From Mycobacterium sp. WUMAC-067 (GTDB lineage: Bacteria; Actinomycetota; Actinomycetes; Mycobacteriales; Mycobacteriaceae), in assembly GCF_020217485.1 (NCBI RefSeq), contig NZ_JAEKMI010000008.1, positions 62,001 to 126,000 on the forward strand: 64,000 nt of DNA, read 5' to 3'. Made by a program: the position numbers and the translations under genes. How positions within the stretch are numbered: the stretch's first letter is position 1; each line of letters opens with the position of its first letter. The notes under the pieces are model-generated. The model ran no database searches, was not told the origin of the DNA, and saw only the letters and a program-made list of their open reading frames with translations. Below are positions 58,737-64,000 of this stretch, one piece after another.

Positions 58737-60128
58737 TCATGCATCGCTGTTCAGCCCGGCGTCGGCCACCCGGGTGAACTCGGCGCGCATCGTCTCGACG
58801 TAGCGCGAGATGGACCCGCGGGCGACGTCGGTGCCGGGGTAGGCGACCACCAGCTGCGTTTTGTCGTGCATGCGATTGACCCACATGCACACCGTCTCCG
58901 AGAGCCGGTTGTCACCCCACACACCGGCGCGCAGGCCGTCGAAGTAGTCGCCGAACGGCAACTTGCGAATGTCGATGTAGGACAGCATCGGAACCGGTCG
59001 GTCCGGTACCTCGATGGGGCCTGACGATCGGTCCGGCGCCTCGAGCAGGTGGTAGTAGGGCACAGCGCCCAGGGCCGTGTTCGCGTCAAACGATGCCTGG
59101 GCGGCGGCGACGACCTCGTCGAACGAGGCGCCGGCGGTCGGAATTGCCAACGGGACGAAACTGGCCAACCATCCGACCGCGGTGGCGTGGGCGGGATCCC
59201 GGCGGTTGTCGAACGGCGTGAGGCCGAAATATGTTGCGGCGCTGGTCAACCGGTGCTCGGCCAGGGCGGCGCAGGCGAACACGCCACCGCTGAAACGCGC
59301 ACCCGCGGCGCGGCATGCCGCTTCGAACCGTCGGCCCTGGTCGTCATCGATCAGGTCGAACACGTCGATGGCCCCCGGCGTATCCGCGGCCGCCTCGCCC
59401 AGCTCCAGCGGAAATTTCGGCAGCGCCCCGTTGTTCGCCGCGAGAAAGGCCCGCCACGACCGGATCTCGGGCGACTCTTCGTTCAGGCTCCTGGTGTACG
59501 CGTGCTGATTCGCGCTGTATTCGCGATGGCTGGCGGCGGGCGCCAACGGACTCTGCGCCTGCTGCAGCGCGCTGAAGTACATTGTCTGGATGTCGAGGAA
59601 GATCACCCCGGCCGACATACCGTCGGCGCGCAGGTGGTCTACGGCGATAAAGACCGTGAACCGGTCGTCGCCCTGGATGACGCCGAAGGTGAAGCAGTCC
59701 CATTGCAGGGGATCGGGAGTGTCGAGAAGCAGTTTGCGGATCTGCGGCGGGCCCATCCTCCCGAGATCCGTTGGCGCCAAAGTGATGACCTCCGGGTCGG
59801 CAATGACGTAGCGAAGGACCTCGTCGCCGTCGCCGAAGGCAAACCGGTCGTGGTAGGTGTCGTGGCGCCGCAGGTGCGCATTCACGGCGTACGTCATCGC
59901 ATCGATATCGCAGACACCGCTGATTTCCCAGGCCCCGATGCACAACCGTGGGATATCACGGCCCCGGCTGACCTGGCGTCGGTAGTACCGAAGATGTTGC
60001 GATTGCTGATAACTGACCGGCGCCGGATGGTATTGCGCTTCGGCCGCGCGCCGATAGGTGGTCGCGGTGGGGTACCAGGATACGACGGTGCCCTCGGCCG
60101 TCCAGTCCTCAACCGTGCCCAAGAACAT
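58737..60128 (-). CDS. PapA1/2/3-type acyltransferase
   Basis: A 463-residue condensation-fold protein. The N-terminus (VEDWTAEGTVVSWYPTA, SYQQSQHLRYYRRQVSRGRD), AMTYAVNAHLRRHDTYHDRF and the active-site AVDHLRADGMSAG match PapA1, PapA2 and PapA3, which acylate trehalose in sulfolipid and polyacyltrehalose synthesis. The His and Asp of HLxADG are the catalytic pair. It is the first gene of the leftward cluster. A glycolipid substrate, perhaps trehalose-based, is the best guess. Confidence 0.92.
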   Translation of the reverse strand: MFLGTVEDWTAEGTVVSWYPTATTYRRAAEAQYHPAPVSYQQSQHLRYYRRQVSRGRDIPRLCIGAWEISGVCDIDAMTYAVNAHLRRHDTYHDRFAFGDGDEVLRYVIADPEVITLAPTDLGRMGPPQIRKLLLDTPDPLQWDCFTFGVIQGDDRFTVFIAVDHLRADGMSAGVIFLDIQTMYFSALQQAQSPLAPAASHREYSANQHAYTRSLNEESPEIRSWRAFLAANNGALPKFPLELGEAAADTPGAIDVFDLIDDDQGRRFEAACRAAGARFSGGVFACAALAEHRLTSAATYFGLTPFDNRRDPAHATAVGWLASFVPLAIPTAGASFDEVVAAAQASFDANTALGAVPYYHLLEAPDRSSGPIEVPDRPVPMLSYIDIRKLPFGDYFDGLRAGVWGDNRLSETVCMWVNRMHDKTQLVVAYPGTDVARGSISRYVETMRAEFTRVADAGLNSDA

Positions 60129-61063
60129 GCGTTACCTTTCGTCCGTCAGCTGGTGACGCCAGTTCGGATGACCTTAACGGCACCGCGCATGAGTTGCTGA
60201 ACGAGCTGAGGGCCCAAAGAGCCCCGCTACGCGGGCCTGGCGATTGGCGCACCGCCGGATGCGTCGACGAATGCGCGCGAGAGATTAAGTTCAGCGTGAT
60301 GTGAGTTGGCGACCCGCATGTTGCCAAGCGGCGCAAAGTGATGACTCGCCGGCGCGCCTGCGGCGCAATCATGAATTCCCCTTTCGGGCCCGAGCAATTC
60401 CCCAGGAACTTCTGACAACTCGTCGCGTGCCCGTGTGAGGTCATCGACGATGGGGGGTCATTAAAGCGCGTGCGTTAACACAGAACTGCTGCCCGAACAA
60501 GCATTTATCTCGACGCGATGACCAACCTGTCGATTCCCACCCACAGAGCGCTGTCTTGGCGAAGCCACCCGAGACGATGCTGGGCCTGCCGAAACGGCGC
60601 CTCGGTTACCATATCGTGATGTATGGCCGTATTGGAATAGTGTCAGCCGAACCTTTCTGGCACGGATGGTCCGGGCAAACAACATAGCCATGCTCAAAAG
60701 TGCGGTGGCACTGGGTCGCACGCTCCCGCCGATACGAAGGCGGCACGTGATTGGGCCGGATCCCCAGCGCTGTCAGCAAACTGCGCGTCAGTTTCGTCCA
60801 AATATTAGGCGGAGCTCAGGGGCGATTAACGCGTCGGTTTCCCTGGGGCGTTCAACAGTTCAATGAACCCCGCCTCGGCGAACCCGCAGACCGAACGCTT
60901 CGCACGTGGATTCGAAGGCGACCGCGAGGTTTTGGCAGCGCACTGACATTTGACAATGTTGACTCAGGGTTACGCGCAGACAAACAGTTGGGGAATCATC
61001 GACGATGGTCGTCCGACACCCGCCGTTCCCCTCCCGCGAGATTCCTACAGAAGGACGTTAACG
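60129..61063. other. Long intergenic region between the acyltransferase and malic enzyme genes
   Basis: About 930 bp with lower GC than its surroundings and no frame that looks coding. It must hold the divergent promoters. TTGACA at 60950-60955 is a candidate -35 for the malic enzyme gene, but no good -10 follows at standard spacing. No repeat, terminator or RNA gene was recognised. Confidence 0.5.
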
Positions 61064-62722
61064 ATGCCCGATGAGCTCCGGGGGTCGGCCAAGCTCTTCG
61101 ATGCCCTGACCACCAAGGGCACCGCCTTCACCGAGGATGAGCGCCGGCGATTCGGCCTGATGGGCCTGCTGCCCACGACGGTGAAGACCCTCGAACAACA
61201 AGCCGAGCACTGCTGGCACGAATTCTCCACTCGCCGCGACGATCTGGACAAGCACATTTATCTGCGGGCGTTGCAGGACCGCAACGAGACGTTGTTCTAC
61301 CGCGTTTTGCTCGACCACATCCCCGAGGCCCTGCCGATTGTCTACACGCCCACCGTGGGAGAGGCGTGCCAGCGTTTCAGTGAGATCTACCGGAGGCCGC
61401 GGGGACTGTTCGTGTCCTACGCCGAGGGGGACTGCCTTGAGGAGGTGCTGAACAATCGGCCCCAGCGCGAGGTGGACGTGATCGTGGTGACCGACGGGCA
61501 GCGGATCCTCGGGCTGGGCGATCAGGGTATCGGCGGCATGGGCATCCCGATCGGAAAGCTGTCCCTCTACACCCTCATTGGTGGCATCGACCCCGCTCGC
61601 ACTCTCCCGATCGTGCTCGATGTGGGAACCGACAACAGCGAACTGCTCGATGACCCTCGGTATCTGGGCTGGCGGCACCGCCGTATCGACGACGACGATT
61701 ACTACGCGTTCATCGACAAGTTCGTCGCCGCGGTGCACAAGCAGCTACCCAATGTGCTGGTGCAGTGGGAGGACTTCGCGACCACACATGCGCTACCGAT
61801 CCTCGCCCGCTACCGCGACAAACTCCTTACCTTCAACGATGACATCCAGGGGACGGCCGCCGTCACCGTGGGAGCGCTGCACGGTGCCGCCAAGGTCGCG
61901 GGCCGCCCCCTGTCGCAGCAACAGGTCGTCATGCTCGGCGCCGGTGCGGCCGGCATCGGGGTGCTCGACATGATTCGCCGCCAAATGGTGAACGAGGGAT
62001 TGTCCGAAAAGGCTGCCTCGGAGCGCATCTGGGTTGTCGACGTGGAGGGGCTCCTCACGGATGACCGCGCCGACCTCTCCGACGCGCAACGGGGATTCGC
62101 CCAGCCGGCGGGCCGGGTGGCGGGCTGGGGCGTGTCCGGACGCGTCCGGCTCGCCGACGTCGTCCACCATGTCGACGTCGGTGTGCTGCTCGGCCTGTCC
62201 ACCGCCGCGGGCGCGTTCACCGAAGCCATCGTGCGTGAAGTCGCCGGCAAGACCGACCGGCCGATCATCTTCCCGCTGTCCAACCCGACGAGCCGGGCCG
62301 AGGCGTACCCGGCGGAGTTGGATCAGTGGACCGACGGGCGCGCCCTGATCGCTACCGGATCGCCGTTCGCGCCGCTGCGCCGCGGCGGGGTGGAGCGCCC
62401 TGTCGCCCAATGCAATAACGTCTACATCTTTCCCGCGATGGGTCTGGCCGTGACCGCGGCCCAGGCGACTCGAGTCACCGACGAGATGATGCGCGTCGCC
62501 GCCCAGACCTTGGGGGAGGCGTCGCCGGCTCTCGCGGATCCCGACCAGCCGTTGCTGCCCGCGTGGTCGGATGTGCCCGATGTCGCCGTCAGCATCGCGC
62601 GCGCCGTCGCCGTGCAGGCGGTGGCCGACGGCGTCGCCCCGGCCCGCAGCGACGCGGAACTCGGCGAACGCATCGCCGAGGTGCGGTGGCGCCCCCGATA
62701 TCCAACCGCAGCCAGCCAGTGA
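61064..62722 (+). CDS. NAD-type malic enzyme (MaeA/Mez family)
   Basis: A 552-residue malic enzyme that decarboxylates malate to pyruvate with NAD(P)H. VIYTPTVGEACQRFSEIYRR-like sequence (IVYTPTVGEACQRF), LGLGDQGIGGMGIPIGKLSL with the catalytic Lys, FNDDIQGTAAVT with metal-binding Asp, and GAGAAGIGVLDMI for the nucleotide. The sequence is closer in wording to E. coli MaeA than to what I recall of M. tuberculosis Mez. ATG with AAGGA 9 nt upstream; an in-frame upstream ATG at 60950 is possible. Confidence 0.95.
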   Translation: MPDELRGSAKLFDALTTKGTAFTEDERRRFGLMGLLPTTVKTLEQQAEHCWHEFSTRRDDLDKHIYLRALQDRNETLFYRVLLDHIPEALPIVYTPTVGEACQRFSEIYRRPRGLFVSYAEGDCLEEVLNNRPQREVDVIVVTDGQRILGLGDQGIGGMGIPIGKLSLYTLIGGIDPARTLPIVLDVGTDNSELLDDPRYLGWRHRRIDDDDYYAFIDKFVAAVHKQLPNVLVQWEDFATTHALPILARYRDKLLTFNDDIQGTAAVTVGALHGAAKVAGRPLSQQQVVMLGAGAAGIGVLDMIRRQMVNEGLSEKAASERIWVVDVEGLLTDDRADLSDAQRGFAQPAGRVAGWGVSGRVRLADVVHHVDVGVLLGLSTAAGAFTEAIVREVAGKTDRPIIFPLSNPTSRAEAYPAELDQWTDGRALIATGSPFAPLRRGGVERPVAQCNNVYIFPAMGLAVTAAQATRVTDEMMRVAAQTLGEASPALADPDQPLLPAWSDVPDVAVSIARAVAVQAVADGVAPARSDAELGERIAEVRWRPRYPTAASQ

Positions 62723-62809
62723 GCCCAGGAATGGCGCCCACAACGAGTTCGGTGGGCGCTGCGCGGGTTCATCCCTGACCCGGGGCGAGCGCTGGCCCAC
62801 CGCGTTACT

Positions 62810-62828
62810 TTAGGGTAGCCTAACCTAA
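62810..62828 (+). promoter_or_regulatory. IdeR iron box
   Basis: TTAGGGTAGCCTAACCTAA matches the 19-bp mycobacterial IdeR consensus at 17 positions. It lies 24 bp before the start codon of the FhuF-like gene and should repress it when iron is plentiful. Confidence 0.88.
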
Positions 62829-62851
62829 TCGCGATACGGGAGGTTGCCGAC

Positions 62852-63643
62852 GTGCGCACCGCGATTCACCATCCGCTGATATCGGGGATGGACATCCGCC
62901 GAGAGCTGCCGGTCCATGAATCCAGCCGTCGCCTGCGCGGACTCTTTCCCGCGTGCCCGTTGGTGTATGGCATCGCCGTGCTCGACGATGTCGCGCGACA
63001 TCGCTGGTGGCCCCTCGATTCCACGCGGACCGACACCCTGCTGCGGGCGATGTTCGACGATGCCGTGGACAACATCGGTCCCCACGCCGCCGCACGGCAG
63101 CTGGCGGCCAGCCTGATCCACGAGATCATCGGGCGGATGCTGCCGCTGGTGCTGCTGGAAGGAAGGGCCTGGGACGTGGGCCTGGAGAATCTCTGGCTGC
63201 ACCGCGATCGGGACGGTGCGATCGATTGGGCCGCCGTGGTGGACCCCACGCTGCGCGTGCTGCCCGACGATCCCTGCGTGGTCGCGCCCGGCGGCGATGC
63301 CCGCGGGTGGCGTGCGCGCCAGGAGGGGCTGATAACGCTGCCGAACGAAGGGGCGCTGGCGATTTGGGTAGCGCATCGCTGCCACCGAAGCCTGACGCGG
63401 CTGTTCGACTCGGTGCACGCAATCAGCAACGGCGCCGTCTCGATCACGGCGATGTGGCACATCGTGGGATCGGCGACCATCGGGGTCGCCGCACAGATTC
63501 CACGCGCGGCGTCCGTGGACGACCACGTGATCACCCGCCGAAGCCAAGCCATCCTCGACGCGATGGTCGGATTCGGGCTGCCGGTACGCCGATCACGCTG
63601 CGCGGCAGCGCCTTTGCTTACCGCACCCGCCGGCTCTCATTGA
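62852..63643 (+). CDS. FhuF-like (siderophore-iron reductase family) protein
   Basis: A 263-residue protein. LVYGIAVLDDVARHRWWPLD, LAASLIHEIIGRMLPLVLLEG and WDVGLENLWLHRDRDGAIDW resemble the IucA/FhuF-like fold of ferric-siderophore reductases. The C-terminal cysteine cluster that binds [2Fe-2S] in FhuF is not present, so it may bind siderophore without reducing it, or the assignment may be loose. GGGAGG lies 8 nt before the GTG. The iron box directly upstream makes an iron-uptake role very likely. Confidence 0.75.
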   Translation: MRTAIHHPLISGMDIRRELPVHESSRRLRGLFPACPLVYGIAVLDDVARHRWWPLDSTRTDTLLRAMFDDAVDNIGPHAAARQLAASLIHEIIGRMLPLVLLEGRAWDVGLENLWLHRDRDGAIDWAAVVDPTLRVLPDDPCVVAPGGDARGWRARQEGLITLPNEGALAIWVAHRCHRSLTRLFDSVHAISNGAVSITAMWHIVGSATIGVAAQIPRAASVDDHVITRRSQAILDAMVGFGLPVRRSRCAAAPLLTAPAGSH

Positions 63644-63724
63644 GCGGCACTGAAACCGCGCCGTCGTCGCGCCCGTCCGGGCCCCTCGTGCCCGACAGCT
63701 TTCGAACCGTCGGGCCCCGCGTGG

Positions 63725-63730
63725 TATGTT
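63725..63730 (+). promoter_or_regulatory. -10 element of the leader transcript
   Basis: TATGTT is a good mycobacterial -10 and ends 7 nt before a GTG at 63738. The transcript would start at or next to that GTG. Confidence 0.5.
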
Positions 63731-63737
63731 CGCCGAC

Positions 63738-63812
63738 GTGAACATCGGCGTGCGCGCGTATTGGCGCTTTATCGTGGCTCCGGGTGGAGCCGGCGATGCG
63801 GCGTCTGGTTGA
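63738..63812 (+). CDS. Possible leaderless upstream ORF (24 aa)
   Basis: The frame reads MNIGVRAYWRFIVAPGGAGD and four more residues before TGA. Its position directly after a -10 suggests leaderless translation. It covers the 5' strand of the leader stem at 63776-63785, so ribosome progress could control RNA folding. The AYWRF run of aromatic residues may be the sensing element. This is inference; the ORF could also be chance. Confidence 0.35.
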   Translation: MNIGVRAYWRFIVAPGGAGDAASG

Positions 63813-63840
63813 CGCACCCGCACGACTGAGACCCGGAGCC
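63776..63840 (+). ncRNA. Structured leader RNA (candidate attenuator or riboswitch)
   Basis: GGCTCCGGGT (63776-63785) and ACCCGGAGCC (63831-63840) form a perfect 10-bp stem. Inside it, TGCG-GCGTC-TGGTT-GACGC-ACC-CGCA folds as a second helix with a bulge. GGCTCC can instead pair with GGAGCC at 63785-63790, giving an alternative hairpin. I could not match it to a known riboswitch class. Confidence 0.5.
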
Positions 63841-63841
63841 C

Positions 63842-63868
63842 AGCAGTGACCACAAGGTCGCTGCTTTT
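63842..63868 (+). terminator. Intrinsic terminator in the leader of the last gene
   Basis: AGCAGTGACC and GGTCGCTGCT form a 10-bp stem (one G-T pair) with an ACAA loop, followed by TTTT. It lies about 65 bp before the start codon of the next gene, where it would act as an attenuator rather than as the end of the preceding gene. Confidence 0.72.
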
Positions 63869-63934
63869 CGCTTTTCAGGGCATCGGGAACCAGCGGGCGT
63901 GCCCTGGCGGCCAACACAGAAAGACACACCCACC

Positions 63935-64000
63935 ATGTCCCTCACCGACTTACCCACAGCTGTCGACACGTCCGACCACCGGATCGTCTCCTTCCGTGAA
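63935..64000 (+). CDS. N-terminus of an unidentified protein (cut by window edge)
   Basis: Only 22 codons are visible: MSLTDLPTAVDTSDHRIVSF and two more. The ATG follows the leader terminator by about 65 bp. The family cannot be judged from this length. Its identity would show what the leader RNA senses. Confidence 0.55.
   Translation, partial: MSLTDLPTAVDTSDHRIVSFRE

Noticed and set aside
63776..63800. T-box-like sequence (GGGTGGAGCCGGCG) in the leader
   Set aside because: It resembles the T-box core only in part; the invariant TGGNACCGCG is missing and no specifier loop was recognised.

Overview
The window looks like a chromosomal segment of a Mycobacterium, most likely an environmental non-tuberculous species. 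The evidence is the high GC content, a PPE protein, a PapA1/2/3-type acyltransferase, a near-consensus IdeR iron box, a homologue of the M. tuberculosis Rv1733c membrane protein, and Acg-type nitroreductase, group III truncated globin and FdxA genes. No rRNA, tRNA, CRISPR array or insertion sequence was seen.

Region 1 (about 1-34.5 kb) is a dense catabolic island. It holds four acyl-CoA ligases, five acyl-CoA dehydrogenase subunits (two of them in apparent alpha/beta pairs), six crotonase-fold proteins, a MaoC/FAS1-type double-hotdog hydratase, a thiolase-fold protein lacking the nucleophilic cysteine and paired with a DUF35 protein (a likely retro-aldolase), an HpcH-type aldolase, a TauD dioxygenase, a D-2-hydroxyacid dehydrogenase, three ACMSD-type amidohydrolases, three SDR proteins, a DapB-like dehydrogenase, a nitroreductase, an NTF2-fold protein and a cytochrome P450. 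There is also a small operon of membrane proteins that starts with two tiny ORFs (32 and 39 codons). Most transcription units here carry an 18-bp palindrome of the form TGRRAA-N6-TTYYCA in their promoter region, and a TetR regulator is encoded in the middle. I infer a single regulon that degrades an unidentified branched or cyclic carboxylic acid by CoA-dependent chemistry.

Region 2 (about 34.7-51.8 kb) is a nitrosative/oxidative-stress and hypoxia block. It includes a quinol-type nitric oxide reductase (norB), three hemerythrin-like proteins, a group III truncated globin, FdxA, a small [3Fe-4S]-type ferredoxin, an OsmC peroxidase, an Acg-type nitroreductase, two SufR-like regulators with three conserved cysteines each, a Gre-factor-like protein, an Rv1733c-like membrane protein, a PucR-type regulator, an SPFH protein and a DUF849 enzyme fused to a ferredoxin. 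Four promoters (OsmC/hemerythrin/ferredoxin, fdxA, DUF849-ferredoxin, norB) share an ACAA-N6-TTGT palindrome, which suggests one more regulon.

Region 3 (51.8-60.1 kb) holds a PPE gene coupled to a small exported protein, then a lipid-assembly and export set: two condensation-fold acyltransferases, an ABC permease in which two DrrB/DrrC-like halves are fused, and polytopic membrane protein genes. No ATPase is present.

Region 4 (60.1-64.0 kb) holds a malic enzyme of the E. coli MaeA type, an IdeR-box-controlled FhuF-like gene, and a structured leader RNA with an intrinsic terminator ahead of a gene cut by the right edge. Functions are assigned from motifs and family resemblance only. No database search was possible, so substrate assignments are inference.
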